Shown in pieces: positions 23,829 through 34,766 of a DNA stretch of 64,000 nt. The DNA is taken from positions 2,976,001-3,040,000 of the forward strand of contig JAFEKR010000005.1 of the NCBI GenBank assembly GCA_019022495.1. The letters run 5' to 3'. A model generated the notes under the pieces. That model searched no databases. It saw nothing but the letters and a program-made list of their open reading frames with translations, and was not told where the DNA came from. Source of the stretch: Epichloe hybrida (Eukaryota > Ascomycota > Sordariomycetes > Hypocreales > Clavicipitaceae). Position 1 is the first letter of the stretch. Each line of letters starts with the position of its first letter. The translations under genes were made by a program, and so were the position numbers.

Positions 23829-24156
23829 CTACGCCCCGAGTGCAGGTGAACAAATCACGCCCTGCCCGGCGACGGCAACACCGCAGCAGGTAGCCTTCTT
23901 GCCTTCGGCGCCGCAGTTTATTCCTAGATCTGCTCCATCCATAGGTGTTCGATCGGCTATAATGTGCATTAGTAGAGACCTTTTCGCTCCTCCCACCGGA
24001 ACAGCCAGGACAAGACGTACGAGGTGTGCAATCGAGCCCCAGGAGACCGAGAACATTGTCCGAGCAGCACACTGCATTGCCGCTGAGCAGCGACGGCGGA
24101 CAGACACTTGAGGCCATTGCGCCAACAGAGAGAGCCAAGAGAGAGAATGTCTTCAT
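23829..24156 (-). CDS. Class II hydrophobin (87 aa, two exons)
   Basis: Spliced minus-strand gene: exon 1 24156-24021, intron 24020-23957 (gtacgt donor, ctaat branch, ttatag acceptor), exon 2 23956-23829. The product starts MKTFSLLALSVGAMAS, a signal peptide. The eight hydrophobin cysteines follow in the class II order: C in SSVCPPSLL, the CC pair in GNAVCCSDNVLGLLGLDC with the fourth Cys at its end, then INC, the second CC pair in KKATCCGVAVAGQGVIC with the eighth Cys at its end, finishing SPALGA. Hydrophobins are secreted, self-assemble at air-water or hydrophobic interfaces and coat spores and hyphae. The length is typical of class II. The intron splits the gene between Cys4 and Cys5. A TATA box lies about 110 bases upstream. 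The segment between Cys4 and Cys5 is slightly unusual (PPDRTPMDGADLGIN). Confidence 0.9.
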
Positions 24157-24262
24157 TTTGAATGGTGATTGCGACTTTTTTTGGTGCGGCGTTGAACAGG
24201 AGTTGTGGGCGTTTTCAACAGCATCAACAGTTCACGATGCATCCACGGACCATAACCCATGT

Positions 24263-24270
24263 ATTATATA
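24263..24270 (-). promoter_or_regulatory. TATA box of the hydrophobin gene
   Basis: TATATAAT on the minus strand, about 110 bases before the start codon, a normal spacing for a highly expressed fungal gene. Confidence 0.5.
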
Positions 24271-25481
24271 CGCTGCGCCTCCTGTTTTTAGCAAAGTCAT
24301 TGTGTTCTTTGTCAGAGAAAGTGCGTCAGTTCAGGGACGCGCATTCGTGGTTCAGATGGACAGGGCGGATGGATGGTGTCTTATGAGGTTCCAGCCTCCC
24401 TGCGACGACAGGGCCGCTGCGCCAGATCTCAGCTCGGAGACGACGTTGACAGATGGATCAAGGTGGGAAAAACAAAAAAAGGCTGACGTGCAAGACCACA
24501 GCCCAATTTCTTTCAACATTGATGTGCAATGGATTGTAGTTTTGCTATCAACACGCGGCAGGTGAAAGCATGTAAGCACATGAATCATTTGACGCGGGTC
24601 ATGCCTCTGACCCGAAGAAGGCGGTTGTGCACGACTTGTGCCCAGGTTTGTCGGGCGCATGAGCCGCAATCTCGCGACATCTGGAACGACGGTGCCAATT
24701 GCCGAGTGGCATCATTCATCGGCTCGGGACAGTCGGGACAGTCAGGACAGAGGCATTTGAAATGACAAGGCGGCTTTTTGGTTGAGGGCTGAGATCCGAT
24801 TTGCGGTACTAACAGGAGGTCGGCTTCTCCATCATCGTGTTTGGACGATGCGTCTTCCACATTCGTAGCCAGGATCGGAGACAATCCAGCTTGCACTGCC
24901 TAAACGAGCCAGGTATTGCTAAATACGACCACGGCTTGTATCACGGAGTATTAGGCGGGCAACCTCTAGCCGTTTTTTTTTTTTTTCCTTCAATTTGTTT
25001 GTTACTGATCCGTAGTAATTTCGTATCCGCAAATTGCACTTCTGTCTGCCCAGATGTCAAGATGAACAAAGACTTGCAGCCATTAGACATGTCATGGAGC
25101 ATCCATCCATCACACGCCCCCTTCCTCCCCTGCCGCACGCTGGACAAGTGCAGGTGGATGAGATATGCCACCTGTTTGTGTATGTACATACATGAACAGC
25201 ATATGCGGAACAAGGAGGGGGAGGTGCCGAAATGGCAAGCGCCAAGACCTCAGAGACGGTGAATCTCAGCCCTGGGCCCTTGAGAATGCGCTGGTCAACT
25301 GGCGGATGTGATCGGCGCATGATAATGGGATGGCCTCGGCCTCGCTGCACGAACCAGCAGCCTGGTGGATGGATCCGCCATTTTGCGTTGCGGTTGGTCC
25401 ACACGTGTTTGGGAATCATCAGATCGCTGATGACATGTCGATCCCTATATATGTATGCGAGGGCAGTTGGTTGGTAGCGAA

Positions 25482-25507
25482 AAGAAGAAGAAGAAGAAGA
25501 AGAAAAG
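25482..25507 (+). repeat. AAG trinucleotide run
   Basis: About eight copies of aag between cgaaa and aaacacc. Non-coding. Confidence 0.8.
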
Positions 25508-27484
25508 AAACACCAAATCTGGCATCCCTTTATGTCGAGGGAAATGTCATGGGAGAATGTCGTGGGAACGTCTGGTTTGGTTTGAGATGACAGTCTGTGC
25601 CTGAAGGCGTTTATTAGGTGGTTCCTGCCGTTGCAGCCTCTTTCCGTTGGACTTTTTGACCTCTGCGGCGTGCAAGGTACCAGACATTACAGATTACGGA
25701 CGAAGAACAGACCAGACAGACCAGACAGGCCCGACAGGCCCGACAGAGCACGAGCGAGCAGTGACAACGATGCAACGTGGCTTTTGCTTGGCTTGGCTTG
25801 GCTTGGCTTGGGCTCTGTTCGTCTCCCTGGACGCCCTCCCTCCCTCCTGGAGGCACTTAGCCTGATACGCAGGTACGTACCCGCTGCGACGTTCAGTGTG
25901 CAAGCCAAAATCCAAGGAGCTCACATGACTTGATGACTTGACGGTTGTGGTTAGCTGCAGACTCGGATCAGTTGTCATCTTGAGGCCCAAACGTCTGGTA
26001 AGAGGATCCCCTTTGTGGAGACGAAACAGACAGCAATATTTGGTGGAGCGTGCGCGACAATGCGACATGCGGGCGGTCAGGTTGGCAGACAATGCGGCCT
26101 CCCTCTTTCACCATTATGTACAACATACAGTCAAATCCCTGTTGGCCTATACATAAACAGGTGTAAGACTAGGGTAATTGAGCTAGTCATGCATCACTTC
26201 CAGACAGAGCAATCTCTTGTCTAATACGGAGGATTGTACATAGTCCGTAGCTAACTCATGTATTTATCCAAAGCTCTTGGGCCAATAAAAAGCCAGGCTC
26301 GCATCACAGTATGTACATGTACCAAAATAGCCGCCATCACTGGATGCTGGTTGGCTGCGGGCGAAATTCGGTCCGGGCTGGGTCCACGTCCATGTCCATC
26401 TCAACTCATCAACTCATCCATCTCAATGTATTCTTCTCTGCCTCGCCTTCCCTTCGTCACCATCCGCGCTCGACCCCAACAGATCTCCCACCCTGGCGGC
26501 ACTACCTCGAATCCCATGACACGAATAGACACCAACGGCGGCGACTGCAGACGTCACGCGCCCAAATGCCCAATGCCAAATGCCCCATCCATCCATGACG
26601 CCACAGCCGCACGCCCCTCCTTGCGCCCTCGTTCGGATCCCTCGTTGATGAAGCCGGTTTGGGTCGCCCTCCCCACCCACAATCCCCAGGTTTCTCACCC
26701 CGTGCAGCCGGTAGCGGTGGTAGCGGTGGTATTAGCGGTAGTAGCGCGGCATCCATGCCCTTGCCCGGACCCTGCAACATACAATACGAGTACATGAGTA
26801 GAGTACATGAGTACATGTGTACATGTGTACAGTGCATTTTCCTTTTCCAACCGTCCGCGATGCTCCCGTGTTTGAAGTTTGAGAGCCTTTCCGGGCGCAC
26901 CGACATCCAATCGAGTCCAATCGAACATGCGCCCACGTCCGTACACACAACCTTGAAATCAAGCTCGCCAATCGAATCAAGCCGAGTTGGTCAACCGCCC
27001 CAGTTGTCTACCCCCCGGGCTCCGTCTGCTCCGTCTGGGAATTACATGACGGCATCGAACGTCGAGCTCCTGCACACAGTGCCATCTGCTCATCAGGCGG
27101 CTTCTCTCTCCTGGCCGACATGCATCTGTTACGTTTATTTCGTGGAACAAATCCAGCCCTTGAGCCCACATTCATCTCTCTGTGCACCAGCATCTGCCTC
27201 CAACGTTTTATAAGAACATCGTGGTGCACACGCCTTCAGTCACACTACCGCACACCCCCCCCCCCTTCTCTCCCTGGTCCGTGATTCATATGTAAGTTTC
27301 TGGATCACGGTAGTATTTCTCTTTTTCCATTTAAGAAAGTTCCACATTGTTAAACTCGCGTCATATGTTCGTGCCTCTTATAAATACCATGGGGGAGGAC
27401 CTCCATGAGGCCGTGGTCGAGACAGCTTGGACGTCAACCAACTCCCCCGGTATTCAACAAACCCTATCACGATTACCAGGCGCT

Positions 27485-29821
27485 ATGAAGTTTGCCAAGT
27501 ACGCATCGGCGGCTGTTCTTGCCCTGCTTGGGTCACAAGCAGAGGCTGATTCGACCTTTTCGCCTGCTAGACCTCCATCTGTACCTCTGGCTGTGCGGTC
27601 GCCGTATCTCAATGTTTGGCTCAACGGGCAGGAGAATGGACCTCATGCCATTTTGCCCGGTCAATGGCCCCGATTCTGGACGTGAGTGTTTTCTCGAGGC
27701 CTCTACCCCTTCCTGGCGTCAAGAAGAAAAGCTAATGCCTGTGTCCTGACAGTACTGGAGTCCAAGGATGGCAAGGCTTCATCAAGGTCGACGGCAAGTC
27801 ATACAACTGGATGGGCGGTGCCCCCGGCGCGCCAAACGTTGACCAAGTGAGCATGGACTACACGTCTACGCGATCAAACTTCAACATGTCCGTCGCCGGA
27901 AAAGTATCCATGAGTATCGAGTTCTTGTCACCCGTCTATCCCGAGGATTTGCGACGCCAGTCGATTCCGTTTTCATACATGAACGTCGCTGTCAAATCTC
28001 TTGACGGCGCATCGCACAGTGTTCAGATCTACGCTGATGTCTCCGGAGGTTGGTAACTTGGTACACCCGACCCCACCAACCGCAATTACACGGCTAACCC
28101 GTGACAGAATGGGCTTCCGGCGATACCAATGCCCCCATTAACTGGGAGACATCTTCTGCTTCTGGCATTCGCAGTCACAAGTTCTACAAGGAGAAGGAGA
28201 GCGAATTCCAAGAAGACGGCGATAACGCTGCATGGGGCAAGTGGTACTGGTCCACGGCTGACCAGAAGGGCGTGACCTATAAGATCGGTGCCGACACGGA
28301 TGTTCGTGGACAGTTCTTCAACAAGGGCAGCTTAGACAACCAGGTTGACTCTCAGTTCCGCGCCGTTAGAGACAGATGGTGAGTTGGGCATGCGGGTCGT
28401 CAACCAACCGATTGACTTGAGACCAAATCTCTAATCTTCTTCTAGGCCTGTTTTCGCTTTTGCGCGCGATCTCGGCAACGTCCAAGGCAGTGCTGTCTCG
28501 ACGTTGTTCACAATCGGAGTGGCGCAGAAGAATTCCATTCAATACACCGGGCAAGCTGCCCAGCCCCAGGCCGTTCCCTCACTTTGGACTTCATACTTCT
28601 CTGAGAAGGATCTCGTCACCTTTTTCTTCAAGGATTACGATGATGCTGGACATGCCTCCAACCGCCTGGACCTTCGCATCCAGAGGGACTCTGTCACCGC
28701 TGGCGGACAAGACTACGCCACCATCACCACGCTCGTTGTCAGACAAACATTTGGAGGCTTGGCATACTCGGGCACTGCTGACAACCCGTTGATCTTCCTC
28801 AAGGAAATCTCCTCCAACAGTGATATCCAGACCGTCGACGTCATTTTCCCCGCCTTCCCTATCTTGCTCTACCTGAATCCCAACCTTCTCAAGTACTTGC
28901 TGGAGCCTCTCTTGATCAACGATCGATACCACTACCCCAACAACTACGCACAGCACGACCTGGGTCGATTCCCCCGTGCCAACGGTTATCCCAAGGGTGA
29001 TGATGAGGCCATGCCTCTGGAAGAATGCGGCAACATGATCATCATGATGCTCGCTTACTCTCAGCGAAAGCACGACGACAAGTACCTGGCTGATAACTGG
29101 GACTTGCTCGTCAAGTGGGCTCAGTACATGATCGACGACGCCAAAATCCCTGCTCAGCAGCTGTCTACCGATGACTTTGCCGGCCACCTTGCGTACGTTG
29201 CTTCCATCCATCCATCACATACGTTGAAACACAGTATTTAGACTTGAGCTAACCATCTCCTGCCCCTGCAGCAACCAAACCAATCTCGCCATCAAGGGCA
29301 TCATCGCTCTCCAGGCCATGTCCCAAGTCGCCACCAAAGCCGGCCACGGCAGCGAGAGTGCCAAGTACGCGCAGTACGCCAAAGACTACCTCTCCTTCTG
29401 GACCAAGCACGGTGTCAACAAGGAAGCTGGGCACGCCATGCTCCAGTATGACAGCAAGGATACCTACGGTCTGCTCTACAACATCTACCCCGACAAGGTC
29501 CTTGGCCTCGATTTCATCCCCCAGGAGATCTACGACATGCAAAGCGACTTTTACCTGAAGACTCAAAAGAAGTACGGCGTCATCCTCGACACTCGCAACG
29601 TCTGGACCAAAGTCGACTGGGAGCTCTTTGCCGCCGCCGTCGCCAAGCCCGACACCAAGCGCATGTTCATCTCCAAGATTGCGCGATGGATCAACGAGAC
29701 ACCAACGTGGCGTGCCCTCACAGATCTCTACGATGTCAATACCGGAGCATACCCCGGCAGTCTCCAATTCACAGCCCGGCCCGTCATGGGCGGCCTGTTC
29801 TCATTACTGGCGCTGAGATAA
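27485..29821 (+). CDS. gtaA: Secreted glutaminase A-like protein (GtaA family, 686 aa, five exons)
   Basis: Exons 27485-27681, 27753-28048, 28108-28378, 28446-29192 and 29272-29821, all with GT-AG introns of 59-79 bases and consistent phase. A signal peptide (MKFAKYASAAVLALLGSQAEA) opens the protein. The order of conserved blocks is that of the fungal glutaminase A family: N-terminal DUF5127 (RPPSVPLAVRSPYLNVWL, then GQWPRFW), central DUF4965 (FPAFPILLYLNPNLLKYLL, YHYPNNYAQHDLGRFPRANG, MPLEECGNMIIMMLAYS) and C-terminal DUF1793 (AIKGIIALQAMSQV, TWRALTDLYDVNTGAY). Total length is close to Aspergillus GtaA (about 690). Characterised members hydrolyse extracellular L-glutamine to glutamate and ammonia; substrate here is inferred. 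The Met at 27485 is preferred over in-frame upstream Met codons because it starts the signal peptide. Intron 2 has a less usual GTTGGT donor, as does MFS intron 1. Confidence 0.9.
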
Positions 29822-30417
29822 GATGTGACACATTTTCTTCCTTGCCATTTTCTTTTATATATTCCCCGCTTGTTTCTCATACATCTCACCTCGCATCTAC
29901 AAGTACATATCCATGGATTTTGATTAGGAGTTCCTTTCAGGGCTGGTCTGTCAGTCGCTACGTCCACATAGACTCTTGGGAAACTTTGTTCTTGTGTATA
30001 TACATGGTGATGTGGTACTACATGTCTCTTTTTACAGACGGGACTGACCTCTCACTTAAATTTTCGACGTTAAATACGAATTATTTTGATCAAGTTATTG
30101 TTGTTCCCACTACTGTTGTGTTAGAAACGTATTTCGTTTGTGCCAAGATGCACGGCAAGATTATCCGTTTTGAGCGCAAAATCGATTCCGGAAAACTTAC
30201 ACTAATGACGAACAGGACTTTTTTTTTTCTTTAACAGACACGCAGGACAGTGTAATTCGAGCAACCTGGACCGTTTCGAATTCCTGCACAAAGAAAAAGT
30301 GACACATGGAGCATGTTTAGCATGTTAATCTACAAGGTTGTTGTTCCCTAGCAGCAAAATTTGGTATCCCGTGTCGGCACCCCATGATGATTATATCATC
30401 ATCATGGCACCGGCATC
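29822..30417. other. Convergent 3' flanks of the glutaminase and HsbA genes
   Basis: AT-richer than the genes and with T-rich tracts (for example 30216-30228). A short palindrome lies near the right end. An apparent extension of a plus-strand frame past 29821 is out of frame with the gene. Confidence 0.5.
30382..30407. terminator. Inverted repeat downstream of the HsbA gene
   Basis: ccatgatgat and atcatcatgg form a 10-base stem around a short AT-rich loop, about 15 bases past the HsbA stop codon. It may influence 3'-end formation between the convergent genes, but eukaryotic ends are not normally set by hairpins, so the role is open. Confidence 0.3.
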
Positions 30418-30960
30418 TCATTCGTTGACGCAATTAGTCTGTGCGAAAAGGCCCTGCGCATCATGCAGCATCTTCGTGATGTTGTCAGTATAAGGCTGAG
30501 CCCGGTTTCTGGCCCAGCCAGACGAGACCTTGCTGAGGATAGCATCGATCAATCTCTTGCCACCGGTGCTGACGGTGGCGAGCTTCTCATGGACAAGGTC
30601 GCAGGCCTTTGCCTTCCTGACATGGCCGACGCGGCCCCGGAACGTGTCGAAGCTGTGACTGATCTTTTCATCGAGGTTCCGAGCGGCCGAAAAAAGAAAC
30701 ACGGCGTCGAAAAGTCCAATCGGGCCGGCACCGTCCACTACGGCCTGGCCGTCGACGATCAGCCTGATCAGGTTCTCGACGTGAGCCAAGACTGGCTGGA
30801 TTCTGCTGCCGTCCCAAGACTGGGCTGCCTGGTCGAGGCTGCCCACACCGCCGGAGATGTCGGCAATGACCTTTTTCACGTCGCTGGCGTCTCGATCGAC
30901 GACTAGCGAGTGGGCGCCGGAGATGGCGGCGAGGAGGGTGAAGGGAGTGGTGAACTTCAT
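30418..30960 (-). CDS. HsbA-family hydrophobic-surface-binding / cell-wall galactomannoprotein (180 aa)
   Basis: Intronless minus-strand gene. Residues 1-18 are a signal peptide (MKFTTPFTLLAAISGAHS), followed by VVDRDASDVKKVIADISGG, the usual start of the PF12296 (HsbA) domain, in which VVKRDAxxIxxDIxxI-type sequences are common. The rest is alpha-helical with evenly spaced hydrophobic residues and no internal cysteine apart from KACDLVH and TNCVNE. Length (about 180) matches the family. HsbA of Aspergillus oryzae coats hydrophobic surfaces and recruits cutinase; relatives are cell-wall mannoproteins. It lies 6.3 kb from a hydrophobin gene on the same strand, another surface-active protein, but no shared control element is visible. 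Confidence 0.85.
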   Translation of the reverse strand: MKFTTPFTLLAAISGAHSLVVDRDASDVKKVIADISGGVGSLDQAAQSWDGSRIQPVLAHVENLIRLIVDGQAVVDGAGPIGLFDAVFLFSAARNLDEKISHSFDTFRGRVGHVRKAKACDLVHEKLATVSTGGKRLIDAILSKVSSGWARNRAQPYTDNITKMLHDAQGLFAQTNCVNE

Positions 30961-32617
30961 TGGCGCCGGAGATGAGATCCCGTTCTGTGATATGGAAGCA
31001 AAATGTGGATTTCTGGACGAACCTCGAGCGAACTTTGCCGGTGCGAACCCAAAAAAAAAAAAAAAAAAAGAGCTGGGGCCGTTTGGCCTGTTGTTATATA
31101 TATATATATAAAACCCCCGTTCAAAAAGTTGCGTGAAAAGGCTCAGTCAAGCGAAGTCGCGAACCCACACTGTTCTTGGCACAAAAAAGGGGACCCTTTT
31201 CAATCAGGAAAATTCCCGGTACTTACTTTCTCATCGTTGAGGAAATTTCTCTGGTTAGAAAAAAATGGAGCGCCCTTTGTCTGGGCATTTCATCATCATT
31301 GGCCTGAAATTCCCCTTTGTCCAACAGTCTCCCGTCAGCGGCCAAGGTGAGAAGACAAGGGCTTTTGCCCCGGCGAGGATTCTACGCAGCGTTGACACAA
31401 GAACCTGTCTGTGAGAAAATGAGGCGGTACTGAAGAAAAAAAAAATGAGGCTATTCGCAAGTGCAAGTCGTGGGGAGCTAGGTGGCGGGAATGTATATAT
31501 GTAGGTAGTCGCTCTAGTTTCATGGATCGAGCCGCGCCTTGAAAGCCCGGGTTTCGGATGACTTGCAACAGGGATTGTCCTCGCCGGATCGCTTGAAAAA
31601 AAAAAAAAAACGAGTAATACATACGTCTGGTCTGGACTGGACAAGATGACTCGTGGCATCAAAAAAAACCCCCCCCCACCTTCTCTCTCCAGGGGCGGCA
31701 TTCTAGATATCTGGCCATTGCGGTCTGGCCATTGCGGGTTTTCCCTGCCTGTTGACATGAACGCATTCGAGCACCTGGCCTGACCCCATGAAGGGGAAAA
31801 CCGTAACTCCTAAGTAGCATTGGCCTTGCTCAGTGCTGACATTCGATCTTGTCGATATGTTCGGCAGTCATCGAGTCGCCGGGTCCTCGATTGCCGAGCC
31901 AGCTCGAGCCAGCTCGGCCCTTCTATTATCTGCAATTTCCCAAACTCGATTTCTTCACTCCGTAACACCTAGCTCTGGGTCTAGACTATACTTGGCGAAA
32001 ATTCAAGAGTGGAGGATTCTCCCAGACCAGAAGTCGAGTTGAGAATTGCTTCCCAACGCCGGAGAGATTAGCGCCACGCGTGTTCGTTCCCCAGGTTGCC
32101 AATTTGGTTACCTCTTATTATTCATTACACGCGCAGGACGAGACTCTGCAAGTAAGCATTACTTTACCATTTCTAATCGGGTTGAATTCCGAACTCCGCG
32201 CAGTACTTGTATCAAGAGATTTCTAGGTATCAACATGAAATCCCGCAGTCTCCAACGCATTTCTCCCTTTTACCTCTTCGCCGCCGGCACTGATGAAACT
32301 CTGTCACCAAACCATCTACGTGACGTTGGCCAGCAGCACCACCCTTGAAACAGCAATGATGATGACAAATCACCAGAGATGGCAGAGTTCCCGATCCGTC
32401 AAATTTTCCATCCAAGTCAGCCCCCTCCCCCCCATCTAGTGCTCGTCACAATGACCCATCTTATACGCAAATCCAATACAACCGTCTTCGCCACCTGCTC
32501 CAAACAACGTCAGATATGTCGTCTCCCACAATGATGAATTTTCTTATAAAGGGGAGAGATGGATTACTCACCCCACAAGCCTCGGCACTTACGAGTCCTG
32601 CTAGGCTTGCCCTTTAT
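30961..32617. other. Intergenic, no supported gene
   Basis: Contains the HsbA promoter and A-rich runs (31051-31069, 31594-31609). Open frames such as 31255-31758 on the minus strand contain poly-Phe from these runs and are not credible. The minus-strand gene candidate begins downstream at 33116. Confidence 0.5.
31093..31113 (-). promoter_or_regulatory. TATA-like AT run upstream of the HsbA gene
   Basis: An alternating ta run, reading ttatatatata on the minus strand about 135 bases before the start codon. An 18-base poly-A lies between it and the gene at 31051-31069. Confidence 0.35.
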
Positions 32618-33116
32618 CTACGGGTAAATGACGCGATTATGCTTCTCACTGTAATACCAAGGCTCATTGCCCTTCCAGCTAAGCTTGTCGCCGCCTTTGC
32701 AGCGCTTCATGTTGTCCTTGCACTTGGGGGAGCCCCCTTTCTTCGGGCGCTGGCACATCCGCTCGCCGTCTTCCTTGATCTTGACCCAGTATCGCGCGTA
32801 ACCCCCGCGGATTCGAGTCTCGGCCTCGAGCTTGACTTCCAGACAACCTGGGAACGTCCGTCTCCAGGGCATCTGCGACGTGTGTGGTGTGTGAATGCGT
32901 GGGCTGTGCGGTATTGTGCGCCGTGAGAAGCGTGTCGTCCCTGGTGTACAGCGTGTTTATGTTGGAATAATCCGACAAGAGGTAGGAGTGGTCAAAGTTG
33001 GTTGGTAATGGTCGCGCGACGGACGAGGCTCGCGGTTCGATCGAAAGGGTTTGGCCCCCTGAGACAGGAACTTGACTGATCACGAGGACAAGGGTCAGAA
33101 CTGGTGACACCATCAT
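32618..33116 (-). CDS. Candidate small secreted basic protein, two frames, intron unresolved
   Basis: From the Met at 33116 the minus strand reads a likely signal peptide (MMVSPVLTLVLVISQVPVSG) and then a polar region for about 80 codons before losing sense. A second frame, open from about 32950 and ending at 32618, reads a coherent lysine-rich sequence (LEVKLEAETRIRGGYARYW, KIKEDGERMCQRPKKGGSPK, WKGNEPWYYSEKHNRVIYP) with four cysteines. An intron or a frameshift must join them. The best acceptor is ttcccag at about 32847, but no strong donor in the right phase is seen; GTACAC near 32950 does not match phase with it. Secretion is inferred. The family is not recognised. Confidence 0.35.
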
Positions 33117-33930
33117 GCGAATGTGCCGTCACGCGGCGAATGCGTGAGGAGACGACGTATTGGTGAAGGAGAAGTTGGGGAAAGAAAGAAATGATTGATA
33201 TGACGGCACAGAACTTTTGTCGTTAACGCAAAGCTTGACGCAAATTGCAGAAACACAATGATTAAAAAAGAAAAAAAAAAAAAGGAAAAAAAAAGTTTAT
33301 TCATGGAAGGAAATCCTGTCTTGCCACGCTGTGTGGGCTTTGGGTCTACACTTTGTAAGATTTGTGTTGGACGAAAGTTAATGCAGCGGGAAAGAAAGTT
33401 TAGGGCTGGGCAGAACAATCTTGATCGATACACATTTCTGCCCTCTTGACGCACGGTCGAGGTGAGAAATGAACAAATAAACTGCAGGGCAGTACTCAAT
33501 ATCACAATGGACGAAGAGAGAAAAAAAGAAAAGGGCGTTAAGGAAGGAATTTATCTCACAGCTCATATTAGCAGTCCTGCGCTTTCCGCCAATGCTCTTT
33601 CTCGACCTCCCGCATCATCGTCCCCTTGAACAAAATCAGCCGTTCCGACGCTGCAACGTTACCACGTCAGAGAAGAAAGCTGCTTCACGTCTGTCCTGTC
33701 CCCTCCTTACCCAGACGACTTCATCTTGTCATCATAGTTAGGTCTTTAGAGGGGGGGCATGGTCACCTGGTCTGTATACACTGTGGCATTGCCCGTCAAA
33801 GGCGACAACTTTAATTTCAGCAGCAGGGCTGGGTCCAAAGCGATTCTGTTGAAGCCGTCGGCTTTCGATGCGGCCGACAAGATGCTGCTGCGACCAAGTT
33901 GGCGTTGTCGGGTGCTGCGATGTTCGAAGA
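33117..33930. other. Right edge of the balanced-composition island, no supported gene
   Basis: Includes an A-rich run (33263-33293). Frames on both strands are short and without family resemblance. GC-normal sequence ends abruptly at about 33930. Confidence 0.5.
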
Positions 33931-34150
33931 AAAAATACTTTTTTTACTAGTTACTTTTCTTACTAGAAATTTACTAGGAAAAGTTACTTTTCTTACTAGT
34001 TACTTTTCTTATTAGAAATTTACTAGAAAAAGTTACTTTTCTTACTAGTTATTTTTTTTAGCTTATCTTTTATAAAATATAATTTAGAAATTAATATATT
34101 TTTTACTTTTCTTACTAGTAATTTACTAGGAAAAGTAACTTTTCTTATTA
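33931..34150. repeat. Boundary minisatellite around ttacttttcttactag
   Basis: Five or so irregular copies of ttacttttcttacta(g/g aaatttactagg) mark the exact change from island to AT-rich sequence. The copies are separated by 20-60 bases, some containing AT-rich spacers. Confidence 0.75.
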
Positions 34151-34250
34151 GTTATTTTTTAGCTTATTTTATTAGATATAATAAGGAATAATTTACTTAT
34201 ATAAGAGGGTTAAATTAGACATTAAATAACTAATTAGCTAAGAAAATGTT

Positions 34251-34357
34251 AGGTGCGTAGGTGCCTGATAACTAGTTGTAAGGTGCAATGCAAGCGAGAG
34301 CTAGCATTAGTGGATCTTTTAGTCTAGTAGCTTACCTTACACACCTTTAGGGTTCTA
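34251..34357 (+). repeat. Left copy of a 107-bp direct repeat (tRNA-derived-looking)
   Basis: Starts aggtgcgtaggtgcct and ends near agggttcta. An almost identical copy lies at 34767-34873; differences are transitions. In the right copy tggtctagtgg resembles a Pol III A box. The pair encloses about 410 bases, a TRIM- or SINE-like layout. Confidence 0.6.
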
Positions 34358-34402
34358 ATATTTATGCTAGCTCTCACAGGTCTTCTAGCTACACTAGTCC
34401 TA

Positions 34403-34488
34403 GGTTCGAATCCTGTTATAGGGCTTATGCTAGGTCCTAGGTTTAATTCCTATAGTTAGATTAATCGCTAGGTCCTAGGTTTAATTAC
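34403..34488 (+). repeat. Three tandem B-box-like motifs (tRNA T-arm)
   Basis: Units of about 37-38 bases start gctaggtcctag or similar. The first has ggttcgaatcc at 34403-34413, a perfect tRNA B box with a partial T-arm stem. The next two read ggtttaattcc (34440-34450) and ggtttaattac (34478-34488), as if C/G had mutated to T/A. No full tRNA cloverleaf could be built. Confidence 0.6.
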
Positions 34489-34766
34489 TAGACTAGGGTG
34501 CTTATATTAGGCTTATAGGGCAGGTATGGTAGTTATATCACGTATATTTAAGTTACTTGTAAAGAGAGCCTAGGTGGCGTGCGTACTAGGCCTTAGGGGT
34601 TTATAATTAGTTAATTATCCTAGAGGCCACGGAAGCTGGGCCTACCTAGTTCCGAGGGTTGCGTATGAGCGGGCCTGTGGGGCCTGCCCTAGCTAGCAAC
34701 TAGTAAGTAATTAACTAGTGGGGCTGTGGCTCAGGGCGCGCCTTAGGAAAAGGGGGGATAATTATC

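Larger units (their letters stand above)
24157..27484. other. Long intergenic region between divergent hydrophobin and glutaminase genes, no supported gene
   Basis: The two neighbours are transcribed away from each other, so this 3.3 kb holds both promoters. It contains simple repeats: cgggacagt units (24724-24750), an aag run (25482-25507), agacagaccag/gcccgacag units (25706-25746), gcttg units (25787-25812), ggtagcggt units (26708-26747), and tacatg/gtac repeats (26788-26832). Many short frames on both strands are uninterrupted only because of these repeats. No family, signal peptide or splice pattern was found. Confidence 0.5.

Noticed and set aside
25694..26092. 132-residue minus-strand frame with a Gln-Ala-Lys-Pro-Ser repeat
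   Set aside because: Created by simple repeats (gcttg and gacag units); overlapping frames are open on both strands.
28591..29767. Two long minus-strand frames (206 and 172 residues)
   Set aside because: They lie antisense to exons 4 and 5 of the glutaminase gene, which has clear domains and introns; codon shadowing explains them.
30463..30906. 147-residue plus-strand frame
   Set aside because: Antisense to the HsbA gene, which has signal peptide and family match.
34378..34430. Possible intact tRNA gene around ggttcgaatcc
   Set aside because: Only the T arm is convincing; no acceptor stem or anticodon arm can be folded and the motif is tandemly repeated.
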